Assembly (NCBI GenBank): GCA_000181795.3
Contig: CM012955.1
Span: 11,471,292 to 11,535,291, forward strand
Direction: 5' to 3'
From: Trichinella spiralis
Lineage: Eukaryota > Nematoda > Enoplea > Trichinellida > Trichinellidae
Length of the DNA: 64,000 nt
Both the position numbers and the translations under genes were made by a program. Below, piece after piece: positions 42,158 to 54,440 of this stretch; within the stretch, counting starts at the first letter, position 1; every line of letters starts with the position of its first letter. Below the pieces are notes generated by a model. The model saw only the letters and a program-made list of their open reading frames with translations. It searched no databases and was not told the DNA's origin.

Positions 42158-43343
42158 GCCGATTTCGCATATGAAAATAATACATCAGAACGTCGAAAAT
42201 ATATTAAAACGAAAAATTTTTTTTGTATTTATCACTTAAAAAAAATTAACATTTAAAAATGCAAATAAAACAAGTGGTGAATCGATTGGAATATGCTTTC
42301 ACATTAAAGAAATTTACAATTTTAAGGATTACAGTACACTGCATTACGTACATGGTGTGCATGTTATCCGTATGCATAGAAAAAAACAACCAAACATCAT
42401 TGTTTTTTTTGTATAATTTTCTTATTGACAAGAACGTCCGCATTGAATGAAATGATTCATTTCAATAATGATGATTTCATGAAATGATTCATACCTGAAA
42501 ACGATCATTGCTTTTACAAATCAAAATTAGCATATAGCAAAGGTTGAACTGATAGTAAATAACAAGAATTTCCAAATTTACTTATTGCATTGTTTTTTTT
42601 AAATTCTATTTCTGTTTCGATGAAAATGTAATTTTTTTCTTTGAAAATGAAATGCTCTCCTCGTCAAGTGGAATAATTTTATGAAATTGTTGAACTTGAA
42701 CAAAAAATACTTGAACATCATTATCATCATTAAATTTATTTTTTGTTTCAATTTTGTTATGTATTTTTTATTTTAGACAATTTCAAATGCGTGAGAAAGT
42801 TTACTTGAAATCGAATTGTGAAATATACAAAGCTTATTCATTAATTTACTCTCTCACGATTAATTTTTAAAAAATTTAAATATTTATAATTTGAATTCAA
42901 AAGTTAACAGATGAAACGCGTAAAACATAGTAAGATGAATTTTATATAATAAAAAATGATAAAAATTTGTTTTTGTTTCAACTTCAATCTGTTCATCTGA
43001 AGCCCTGTGATTTTTTTCATTGAATTTGTTCATTTAATTGAGATTTCGGAAAATCTACTACTACTATTATCAACATTATTATCAATTCTTACATTATAAA
43101 AAAATATGCATTTGTTAAATAATGATTTATATTGAAAAATTCAAATTCACTTGTGATCTTTTCAATAGCAAATCGATTGTTCCAAATGCAACATTCACTC
43201 GGAGAACGTTTCAAAAATACATACGTTTTTATGTTCATTTTTTGAGCAACATTCAAAATGAAATTTGTTCAGAATTTTTATTTTAGTTTTTTTATGATTG
43301 ACATTTTTGAAATTTGATAAATATAGAACCTTTTAATTGGAAA

Positions 43344-43568
43344 ATGAACGACGGCGACACGGCGCAGCTTTGCGGCGTGTTGTTTTCACCGAAACAACTG
43401 GCCAATATTGATGGTCAAGTTAATAATATCCGTGGGGTTGAACAATTTTTAATTGACCAGAATAATAATAATTGCACAAAACAAACAAGCGAACAATTTG
43501 GAAATATGCAAATTTTCAAATTATTCAGTCCTTTCTTTTTTGCAATTTGTTTTCGGCGTCAATTGTGA
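43344..43568 (+). CDS. isolated small open frame, possible first exon
   Basis: An ATG at 43344 opens a 74-residue frame whose first 25 codons (MNDGDTAQLCGVLFSPKQLA...) are distinctly GC-richer than the surroundings, as real coding exons are in this window. After about residue 30 the composition drifts to Asn/Gln/Phe-rich, so the real exon may end at an internal donor such as GATGgtcaag or GTCAAgttaat. No continuation exon was found before the FA2H gene. No family is recognised. Confidence 0.25.
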   Translation: MNDGDTAQLCGVLFSPKQLANIDGQVNNIRGVEQFLIDQNNNNCTKQTSEQFGNMQIFKLFSPFFFAICFRRQL

Positions 43569-44256
43569 AATGATTAAATGCGCATAATTGAGGATTGATT
43601 GTTGTTGAATTTATCCCTTGACAAAACTGTGCATTCTTGTTCCGTGCATAGCAACCCAACGTTTTCTAGGAAATTGATTTTGCCGAGCATTATTTTCACC
43701 GAATTGCGTGCCTACGTTTATTTTTCTACAATTTAAATATTTTATTTAAAAAAAAGTAATATTTTTCTTCACTTACGCAAAGAAGGAAAAGACCAGGACA
43801 GTTTGTTGTTATTATTTTTGTATTACAGTATTACTGTAGATTATTTGGTTTTGTTTTCAGACGAATCTTTCAAAGAGAGAGAGAGAGAGAGAGGGAGAGA
43901 AACAAAGTATTTTGTTTCGTATTTGAAAAAAAATGTTGAACAAGTTTTTATTGCTGTTTGCAATGGGAAAATTAGTAGAGAATGTTTCGACTTGGTGCCA
44001 CAATAAAAAAAGTGATAATAAAATTTCAAATCAATAATAAAATAACACTTCAAATATTTGAATCATCCGGTGATGGCTGGCGTCAAGTACCAATTCATCA
44101 TTGCTGATTTGTTCTTGTTACTGTTCTACTGACTCAATCTAAACCTTATAAAAGTCATATTATTTTTTTTCCATTCATTCTTTCTTTCATTCTCACTCTC
44201 TCCTCAAACTTTGCAAAATATTTTTACTTTTCTGTTGCTATTTTTATTAATTCCCA

Positions 44257-44287
<31 letters not shown>

Positions 44288-45121
44288 TCTTTCCATATCT
44301 GCACATATTCAGTGCTTTCGAATCGGACTGATTATTAATAAATAAATGCGCACACACAGGCAGGTACACAGGTTCAATTTTTACTTTTTCCAACCGATTG
44401 TTAATGATGCTGATAAAATTCTACTTTGGCAATGGTGCTTATTATTTAATTTTAAATTTGTTTCTATTTTTACATTTCCACGTATTTTGTCTATTACAGA
44501 AGGAGAAGTTAAAAAATTAATAATTCACACCGCTCATGGACGCGGCGGATTAAGAAACAACACACACAAGCTAATAATATATACTTGGGTATAATTGACG
44601 TGACGAGTGTCCATTGTCATGTCAGTGAATTGTAATAATTTCTATTCCATGTGTGTTGTTCAATTCAAAATTCAACCGCATTATCATTTTCCCCAATCAT
44701 TCCCTTTTCTCATAACGAGGCTGAAAATTGTCCAACCAACACTCGCTTGTCTGTTGTGCACAATTTTACCGTTGCTATTCATTATTATTAGTATTAATTT
44801 TTTCTGTTTAATTTCAATTTAAATATAATTAATGCAGTTGGATTTCAAATTGAAAACAACCAACTGCGATGTTCTTCTTCAATTTGTCAATCAAGCCCCT
44901 CGGTGATGATGACTACCAATGCATTGCTTTGGAAGTTGTATTCCATTATTCAGTTCTATTCTAATCTTTCTATCGTCTATCAATTTCATCTACAAAAAAG
45001 AGTAAATTTGTTTTTTGTGTCGAAAATTTTTTATTTATTTGTAAGCATAGTAGTTGTAGTAGTAGCATTTATTTTGTCTTTGTTTAGTTCATCGCATCGG
45101 CATATCTGATTGTACAATTTG

Positions 45122-47665
45122 ATGGATTGTGATTCGGTTGTGGTCGATTATGCCGGTGAGAGGTTCGATTTGGCAAATTTCGCTTGCAAACATCCCGGCG
45201 GTTCGTCGCTGATCAAAGCTTGCAATGGCAGACGGATTGATTCGTTCATGAACGGAACCGAAGCACTGTTCGGCAAAAAGCACCGGCACAGTATTCACGC
45301 CTACCGTCTGCTCAAACATTACTGTCTTGAAACTCAGAAGCAGGTGAATTGTTGTTGTTTTTTTATTTAAATAATTTTTCATTTTTGAAAATTTTTGATC
45401 TAGAACTTCGGAGTGGATGTTACGAAACCGTTGATTGGCCAGGTTGGCTTGTTGCGCGAAAAATACTGGAATTGGGCACATCAACCGATTTGTGAAAATT
45501 TGCGCATCTTCCATTCGGAAATGGCCGAAATGATCACCAAAACCAAATGGTACACTGTTCCGGCGGTTTGGATGCCGCTGGTAATTTACCTAGCCTTCAA
45601 AGGTTGTCAACAATTTCTGCTCTCCGGTATGTAAGATGATAATTTTCAGTACTTACACCATCATGTATAACTTTATTTTTTTAACTTTATACTTTTTGAA
45701 ATTGAAATGAGAATCACTCAACACATACACTCGCAAGCCAGTATTATTATTAGTATTATTTGTTTCAAGCCGGAATTCCTTTTTTCTTAAATATTATTAT
45801 TAAACATTTACAATGGTCTTTTATTTGCAACACTGTTTTACAACAAACACTGTTCATACTGTGTTTAACATGTTTATTCAATGACACACTTTATAATTAA
45901 TAAAAGGTATCTTGAAAATCTTTAATTTTCCTCATCTTTTCCTTTACACACACATACACATTTGTATATAGAATTTATTTCCGCATATTTTGCTTTTTGA
46001 TTTTGTTTTACTTTAAAGCATTTATGAAATTTTAACTGTACTTTTCATTTATTATTCTTTTTATTCCACAATAACAATGAATTAAAATTTTACTATCAGC
46101 TGCTAATTTTCAACATACTTTATTTATTTATTTAACATTTGTCAAAAAAAATTGTTGAAACTCACTAAATTAGAGTGTGCTTTTATTGAATTGAAGTGAA
46201 TTAAATTCAATTCTGTTGAACTTGTTGAATAGTACTTTGAAGAACTTTTAAAAATTAAAAAAACGTTTTAAATTTATCATTCGGATGCATCTTCATCGTC
46301 AATAAATGCTATTTACTGTGCTCTCATGCATAATTCAATCGTAGTGTTCGTTTCTTTAATTGAATAATTAAGCAAATTTTTATTTGAAACAATTTCCAAT
46401 GCCTGAATTTAATCTTTCTAATATAAGATTATTGTTGATCACAATTTGTGATAAATAAAAAATATCCATTTGACAACTGTAACTTTTGTGTTTTCAACTG
46501 ACGTGAATTTCAAAAAAAAAACAAACAAACTATTTTTGATGGAATTATAATTTTATCATTATGTTCTTATTGTCAAATTGTCGCATAAACTTATGCACAT
46601 TTTTGCACATTCAACAGAATGCTGCTGTACAATGTTGATATTTTATTTGGTTAACAAAATATTTCATTATCAAAAAAAGCACTCAACTCACTGTACTACT
46701 GTAATGCACACTGTTATTATTGTATTCATTTTTATTATTTAGGAATTTCTTTGCTTTCAACAACTGTGCTATTTTTGATTATGTTTCTTGCCGGTTTCAC
46801 GCTGTGGACATTTATGGAATATATAATTCATCGATTTGGATTTCACTGGAAGCCAAGTGCAAACTCTGAACGGATGATTACTTTGCACTTTCTCATGCAT
46901 GGCCTTCATCACAAAGTAAATTGGCAAATCACATGAATACTTTTTTCCCATTCATTTATTCATTCTTTTTATACTTTATTTTACTTCATAATAGCAGTCA
47001 TTTATTACTCCTGGCAATGGAATCGGTGAAATGTTCCACTGCTAAAAATAATAACTGCTAAACATAACACAAATTAATTGATTTCTTCACCAGATGTGAA
47101 GCTGAATTTTTCCAATGTGTCAACAATTAACATAATAACACTATTTGGCAGTGAAATTGCACAAATGCATTATTTATTGATTAATTTATTTGATAATTTA
47201 ATTTCACCCATATTTTCAGACTCCAATGGATAAAAACCGATTAGTCTTTCCACCACTGATTGCTCTGCCTGTAGTCGGTTTCGTATTTCTAATGTACAAA
47301 TCTCTTCTACCCTGGCCAATATGCTTAACGGTGTCTAGTGGAAATCTGTTCGGATACATTTGCTACGATCTGATACACTATTACCTCCACCATGGTGAGC
47401 CGTCAGCAAATTCATATTTGCACAAATTGAAAGTTTATCATTACAATCATCATTTTTCCAATACCGACAAAGGTAGGCAGCATTGATTAATCTAATTTTA
47501 ACAACACATTGTTAGCATTTTGAAATGTATTTTTCTTCTTTCCTTTTTTAAATCAACTACTATACAAAGCATACACATATGAATTAAAATGCAATTTTTT
47601 CAGCATTTGGCATCAGCAGCGCTGTATGGGATGTTATATTTCAAACTGTTGGCTCTTTTCAATAA
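45122..47665 (+). CDS. fath-1: fatty acid 2-hydroxylase (cytochrome b5 + sterol-desaturase-type domain)
   Basis: Five exons, about 45122-45343, 45404-45626, 46743-46914, 47220-47471 and 47604-47665, encode about 310 residues. The N-terminal cytochrome b5-like domain has FACKHPGGSSLI with the heme His. Membrane spans and the di-iron His motifs follow: HRFGFH, HFLMHGLHHK, YYLHHG, and KVYHYNHHF. The C-terminus ends AFGISSAVWDVIFQTVG, matching FA2H. The ER enzyme hydroxylates C2 of fatty acids used for sphingolipids; C. elegans FATH-1 does this for glucosylceramides. All metal-binding His are present. The ATG at 45122 is 35 bases after an AG acceptor (ttgtttag) that may be the spliced-leader site. 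Intron 2 is about 1.1 kb, intron 4 contains a short dispersed repeat also found near 61.1 kb. Confidence 0.92.
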
Positions 47666-50364
47666 TTTGCTGTGGAATTGTGAAACAGTTTTTCAATATC
47701 ACGGGGTAGAGAATATCACATTTGCACAACAAGAAGAGTAAAAAATTTTGTGCTTTTCAAACAAGAATAAGAAAATAATGATGATAATGAATTTTTCTGG
47801 CCAAAAAATTATCAATTAATCAGTCAAAAAATACTTAACATATTCAAGCGATTTTCTGAATTGAAAATTCACTGCTTTTTTATTCCTGCATTTATGGCTT
47901 TTGTTGTGTATGTGAACTGATTAAGCATATAGAGACTTTACTTGCAATGACAACACAATACCAAGCTAATGTATAACGCACACGAGATTACACACACAGA
48001 TAACGCACACAGAGCGAACGCGGAAACACATCTACGCACGGACACTGGTGACGTGGAAACTACTGTAATATGTTCCTGCGCGTTCTTTTTGTAGATATTT
48101 TGATCCCATAGGATCACAATACATTACACATTTCAAAATTGAACATTTAAATAAAATAAATAATGTGAATGTACATGAATGAATATTTGTATCACTTTTT
48201 ATTGCACGTTTTTTATAAAATAAATATTATGTTGTACTTAAAAATATAAAAATACAGTATTCTCAAAACATATATGGTAGGATCTAACTTAATTATCAGA
48301 TTACTGTAGTATGTTTTGTATGCAGTTCTTTCTCTGAGTACGTTGTTCGTCCACATTTCTGAAATGGAATTGGAACCACCAAGAACCCAGTGTGTCCCAA
48401 CGCCAGAAATCAGGTAGTAGAATAAAATATTTCTATATATATATATATATATACATATGTATATATGAAGCATACTTTTTCAACAGTAGTTGTTTACTAT
48501 GAATTTATGTTTTACTGTTTCTGATACTTCACGCATGGAATAAATGAAATTTTTTTCTCGAACTATTTTTGCAGTGAACTGAAAAATTAGTGAATTTATG
48601 TTTTGAAATTTTAGGTTTAGTTGTTTTTTATAATTTTTTCATATTCAACAAAATGAAAGTTGAGAAAGGCAAAAATTGAATAATTCCTTTTCTTTTGGTT
48701 GTTATAATCAGATAGTTTCAATAAATAATTATAATAAAAGTGGTTGAATTAATTTTCGAATCAAGCTTATTAACGCTGAGTTGGTAAAGTATGTGGTGGA
48801 GCGACAGCGGTAGAAAAAATTCTACGTAGTTCAACCGATTTAGCACCTTTAATTTATGTAATGATTTATGGCAACTTCAAGTGTATGTTTACTAGCGATT
48901 GGTTGAATATTTTCTATAAAACTTCAATGATCAAACTGATCTATTATAAGTAAAATTTATGGAAAGTGTTTCAATATTTCAGTTTGTTGATCATTTTATT
49001 TTAAATTCCTTTAATCATGTTGTCGTGATGAGATTTGAAATTACTTTCTGAAAAAAGGTCATTTATTCCGCGTTTAGATTTAGTACCGTTAAGCTGGGTT
49101 TGAAAACGCAACGAGAGGGCTATTTTCCGAAATATGCACATCACCCTTCTCTGAACGTAGTATTATCAGAGTCCAAGCGCTTATTTACTTTGCTGAACTG
49201 GCTACAGTGGCGATAGTTAACGTTCCCTCAGTGAGCTACATTTTTAATTATTGCCGACTATCTGTCTGCGCCGACTGATTAATTATAGCGTTTTCACTTT
49301 AATTGAGGACGTCTATCTTTGAAGCAGATTAGTTTTTCTTCTGTTCTTTTATTTATTTATATTTCTCGAAAGCAGTTCATCCTAAGTTTCTTTATTCCGC
49401 TGTTGTTGTGTAGCTTGGTTTCAGTCTGAAGTTTCTATGAAAGTGAAATATTGAAGCTTTTGAGGCTACTGTCTTCGTCGTCGGCGATTTTTCACTGATG
49501 TGTGGTATGTGGTGGTTTATATGTAAAATAAATTTTGCTGTTCATTCAAATTCAATTGAGATTACTTATTTTTTTACCGTTTTGAGTTGCATCGGAATTA
49601 TGGTTAAATTACGGTTGATTATATATCGACTCAGAAGTGTAATTTACATTTAAAGTATAAGTTATTGAACGTTTTGTTCATGTTCAGTACTTGATGGAAA
49701 CTACTGTATACGATAGAGTGCTTTAATATTTTGTAGTAGTTGCTTTCCACATTTGAACATTTTTCATTTCTCATTTGTTGTTGTGAATGACATTAGTATT
49801 CATCCGTGAAATGAAAGGCAATTACAGTTAGGAAAAACTGTTTTTCATTTTCAGCAGGTGGTTTCTGAGACTAGACTGTGATTACGGGCAAAATCAAGTA
49901 CCAAAATAGCGCTACATAACTTGTAAAGAATGTGAGAAAAGTGATCTGCAGTAGTACTATGGTTTTAACTACAATTGTGACCGTAGTGCAATAAACAAAT
50001 AAATATTAACAGCTTATTTAAATGATCCTTGGCTTCTTATTGTCATTGTTCTGGAAAACGTCCTGCAGTTTTCTTTTATGTGTAGTAATGCACTGCCATG
50101 GTTGTGCAGTATGCATAATGCTTGTGAAGTGAGTGGTGAAATTGTAAAACTACAAGTATGTTTCGTTCGGAGAGAAATATTTGAACCATGTATGAGAGAT
50201 TACGTTTTGATTACAGTATATTATATTGTGATTTTCACGATCAAGGGTTGAAGAGCTTTCAGATTACTGTGGCATGTTGTATTGTGTAATGTTGGCATTA
50301 AATTAATTAATTTCGTAATGTTTTAAATATTTATGAATTTTCATTATTTTTATTGTTTTTTAGA
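47666..50364. other. FA2H-UPF1 intergenic, possible UPF1 5' exons
   Basis: About 2.7 kb. Two segments can join in phase to the first recognised UPF1 exon. One is 48328-48414 (open after a tgcag acceptor, contains MELEPPRTQ, donor AATCAGgtagta). The other, around 50092-50134, is a 14-codon frame MHCHGCAVCIMLV with donor TGAAgtgagt. Either restores an Arg/Lys-Tyr-Glu junction like UPF1. A transcribed-looking GC-richer stretch at 49090-49290 may be the promoter or 5' leader. A (TA)n run lies at about 48435-48470. No Cys/His-rich CH-domain exon was found. Confidence 0.4.
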
Positions 50365-52480
50365 TATGAGAGTATTTGGCATTATCTAAGCGTATTGTAT
50401 AAGTTGATTTACATGGAGGCCGAATCCCTCCGCCAATCAAAGGAGGCGTACAGTCAGCAGAATATTACAGTTCGTTGGGGTTTTGGTCCAGACGGTCAGC
50501 GTATTGCCTATTTTGTGTTTAGCAAAATCTTGGGCACCGGTAGGATATTACATAAACTATATATGCAACATCTTAATGTTTGTGGTTATTTTTAAAGAAG
50601 TGAAGTTGATGGCTGGGGATGAATTGATTTTGAATTCAGACTTTAACGGGAAGGTCTGGAAGGCAAGCGGACGCGTTATGAAAGTTCCAGGTAGTATATG
50701 TTTATATTAAAATTAAAATTTGCTGTTCAAAATGAAATTCTTTTAGATTTTGGCGAAGAGGTAGCGATTCAGTTAATGAATGCCAATGACGCTCCTCCTT
50801 GTTATGTTACTAATGGTTATTCAGTGCATTTCGGTTTGAGATCAGCTTATATTGATCGGTATATTTTTGTTCTGATTTTGTTTGAACTGCAGAATTGAGT
50901 TTGTGGTGTTTCTTGATGTATTTGTGAATGTCAATTAATGTATTATTTTTCAGAATGTTGACAGCATTGAGAAAATTGACTAAGGAAGATTTTGTTTCAC
51001 ATGCAATTCAGCGTACCATTTTGGGGCATGATTATGAAGCACCGCCGTTGGATATTTCATACCCAAATCATTATTCGGCGCCAGGTTTGCCTGAGTTGAA
51101 CCACAGTCAAGTTATGGCAGTGCGCGAGGTACTGACGCGCAGTATCAGCTTAATTCAGGTATGTTATTGATGAGTTTCATTTTATGAACTTTGATTATTC
51201 ATGGTATTTCTTAAGGGTCCCCCTGGAACCGGGAAGACGGTAACATCTGCATCGATTGTTTACCATTTGGCCAAGGCACGTGGGACACCGATATTAGTTT
51301 GTTCTCCAAGCAATGTAGCCATTGATCAGTTGGCTGAAAAAATAAGTCGCACTGGTTTGAGGGTGATTCGCACGTGCGCGAAATCTAGAGAGAAAATTGA
51401 TTCTCCCGTCGGTTTCCTCACTCTGCACCAACAAGTCCGACGTTTAGTAGAGTAATTGTTATTTGTGAATTGTTTCAGATTGTCCATATTCGAGATTATT
51501 TTAGTTGATTTTATTTTATATATTTGTTCTGTTTTATCAATTTTAATATTTCAGAAAAGAGGAACTGGGCAAATTGTTGCAGGTAAAGGAAGAGACAGGC
51601 GAGTTGAGCCCCGTAGAGGAGAATCGATTCAGTAGTTTGAAGTTGAAGTATGAGCGTGAATTGCTTAAAAAAGCGGACGTTATATGCTGCACTTGTGTAG
51701 CAGCAGGTGATTCGAGACTTGCTGCTATCAAATTCCGAGCTGTACTGATCGATGAATCTACGCAAGCAAAGGAACCTGAATGTCTCATACCGATAGTGAC
51801 AGGAGCTAGACAGGTATGCATTTAATTCTTGGTTTCGCCTGTTATACATTTTGTTTTCAATAATAGGTAGTATTAGTTGGTGATCATTGTCAGCTGGGTC
51901 CGGTGGTTATTTGTGAGGAAGCTGCACGTGCTGGTTTGAATCGGTCTTTATTTGAACGTTTGGTGATTCTTGGCAATCAGCCAATACGTTTGCAAGTACA
52001 GTATCGCATGCATCCGCTGTTATCGTTGCTTCCAAGCAATCTGTTTTACGAAGGCACTTTGCAAAATGGTGTCACTGAACGTAATTGAATTATTCAGTTT
52101 TTTATTTTTAATAATAATAATAATAGTAATAATAATAAATGTTGTAGAAGAGAGAATTTTGGAAGCAGGTGATTTTCGGTGGCCAAATCCTACTGTGCCA
52201 ATGTTTTTTTGGTGTACTCTTAGTCAAGAAGAGAAACCCCGTTCAGGAAAATCGTTTTTGAATCGCGCTGAAGCGGCACATATTGAAAAAATTGCGACAA
52301 AATTTTTGCGCTCTGGTGTCCGTGCTGATCAGATCGGCATAATTACTCCTTATGAAGCACAGCGTGCCCATATTGTTAAACATATGTTACACAGCGGCCC
52401 GTTGAACAACAAGCTTTACCAAGAAATTGAAGTAGCTAGTGTTGATGCATTTCAGGTATTGATAATAATATTCTTCTATT

Positions 52481-52511
<31 letters not shown>

Positions 52512-53633
52512 GTAGAGAGAAGGATATTATATTGCTGTCATGTGTACGATCGAACAAGGATAATAAAATTGGTTTTTTGAATGACTCACGTCGTTTGAAT
52601 GTTGCACTGACTCGTGCACGCTACGGCTTGATTATTGTTGGAAATCCGAAAGTTCTGTCCCATCAACCAATGTGGAACAGTCTGCTGAGATTTTGTAGAG
52701 AAAATCATTGCTTGCTTCATGGTCCATTGAATGCACTGAAAGAGTATAAAGTTGATTTTAATAAAGGAAAATCCAATTTACCTGTCACGGTAGGTTTCAA
52801 CTCATTTTCAGTTGTTAATTTATAACTAATTTGTTTGTTTTAGAACACAGTTACAAGCAACGACATGTTGCTTAACAATTATAATCAGAATCGAAATGAA
52901 CCGTCTTGTAAGTGTTGACAATTTTGCACAGTTGAAGTATTTCATAGCTGGATTAATGTTTTCAGGTCGTCTGGAAGGAAATAGTTTGTGCAGAGATCAA
53001 ACGAGTTTGATATCTATGGGGTGTTCTCAAGCTATGTCATCACTTTTGGGCTCTTCTGACCCTCCCATTCCATACAACAATGATATGCTATCTACGTCTT
53101 CACGTATGTTTAATTTGTTGTTTTATTTTTGTTACTTTACTATTTTACTTACTAAGTTTCTGTAATGTATTTTTTGTGTAACTGACTATCTCAGATATTA
53201 TTAACATGCTTTGAAATTTTTGTTATGAATTGTTTTTGTAGAAAGAAATGCCAAGGATGGTGGTGAAATGCGTGATCACCGAATGCCCGAAATGCGACCT
53301 GCGCCCGGACGCCCACTGATGCCATCTGACGAAGCATCTGCATCCTCTAGTCAGTCAATAGCATTTCAATCTTATAGGGACTTCACTCAGGTATAATGCT
53401 TTGTACTTTTATTTATTATGTTATTATTGTATGTAATGTTATATGAAATGTTTGCAATTGTTTGAAAGAAAATGATGTTTTAGGAGGTGGATGATGTCGA
53501 ATCTTTGCGAATTCAGCTTGAGTCAATGATGTTGTCGCAGGATACAAATTATGAAAGTAGCGAAGGGGTTTCAAGCTCATCTATGATTGGTGATGGATCT
53601 TCAAGTGGTTCTTATCCTGCTTCGCAGCAGTAA
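50365..53633 (+). CDS. smg-2: UPF1/SMG-2 RNA helicase, CH domain not found
   Basis: Thirteen in-frame exons encode about 795 residues; the true start lies upstream and is unresolved. The first exon ([14 protein letters not shown]...[20 protein letters not shown]) is the UPF1 1B-stalk beginning. Helicase motifs are complete: [28 protein letters not shown] (Walker A), [25 protein letters not shown] (motif II), [63 protein letters not shown]. The C-terminal tail is Ser/Gln-rich with SQ dipeptides, as for SMG-1 phosphorylation in UPF1. UPF1 unwinds RNA and triggers nonsense-mediated decay. What is missing is the Cys/His-rich domain that binds UPF2; the 2.7 kb upstream has no place for it. A paralogue, an unseen exon or an assembly gap are all possible. 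The TAA is at 53631. Confidence 0.9.
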
Positions 53634-53649
53634 CACTTGAAGACGAATG

Positions 53650-53715
53650 ATTCAAGTATATATGTATGCATGCATGCATACATATGTATATGTATATATA
53701 TATGTATATATTATT
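53650..53715. repeat. TATG/TGCA palindromic tract
   Basis: The UPF1 3' flank has an alternating purine-pyrimidine tract with TGCATGCATGCA at its centre and TATA runs on both sides. It is self-complementary and could extrude a cruciform. Similar TGCATGCATGCA cores occur near 9741 and 13010-13025. Confidence 0.6.
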
Positions 53716-53761
53716 AGTTTGTCTGCCTTTGACAATACTGAAGACAGATAATGCTATTTTT

Positions 53762-54440
53762 CTATTTTTGCTCATCAGATGATATTCGCTGTTCATTATT
53801 ATATTTTTATGTGTTTAGCGTTATGAATTTTTAGTTTAATGAGTAAGATGAAGTTTTGCATGAGAAACTGAGGCGAAAGAGTGATATATGATGAGTGAAT
53901 GAGCAGCAGAAAACTTGAATAACTGATGAGAAATGTTTCCCAAATGACCAAGTGATTTATTTGTTTACTCTTCTTGTCTTGGACTATTTATCATTTACTG
54001 CGACCCATTAGTCTTTCAGTTGAAGCCTTCAGTTTTTTACGTCTGTGAAAGCCAGTGTGGGCATGAATGTTGTTCTGTTTTTTTTGGGTGATAGTGTTGA
54101 TAATACGGTTCTATTTTTGCTCATCAGATAATATTTGTTGTTCATTATTATATTTTTATATGTTTAACGTTATGAATTTTTAGTTTAATGAGTAAGATGA
54201 AGTTTTGCATGAGAAACTGAGGCGAAAGAGTGATATATGATGAGTGAATGAGCAGCAGAAAACTTGAATAACTGATGAGAAATGTTGCCCAAATGACCAA
54301 GTGATTTATTTGTTTACTCTTCTTGTCTTGGACTATTTATCATTTACTGCGACCCATTAGTCTTTCAGTTGAAGCCTTCAGTTTTTTACGTCTGTGAAAG
54401 CCAGTATGGACATGAATGTTGTTCTGTTTTTGGGGTGATG
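53762..54440. repeat. direct tandem duplication, 349 bp unit
   Basis: The sequence from 53762 to about 54110 recurs from 54111 to about 54440. Several anchor words (for example GAGTAAGATGAAG) lie exactly 349 bases apart and there are only scattered substitutions, so identity is roughly 95% or more. Non-coding. Lies just after the UPF1 stop, probably in its 3' flank. Confidence 0.95.

Larger units (their letters stand above)
40769..45121. other. 4.3 kb gene-poor region
   Basis: Mostly AT-rich DNA. It contains an (AAT)n array at about 42106-42157, a second one near 44260-44286, a GA tract near 43874-43900, and one isolated GC-richer frame at 43344 described separately. No RNA gene or mobile-element protein is recognised. 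Confidence 0.55.

Noticed and set aside
49097-49235. 45-codon stop-free stretch upstream of UPF1, considered as CH-domain exon
   Set aside because: No Cys pairs and no match to UPF1; more likely a promoter or 5' leader segment.
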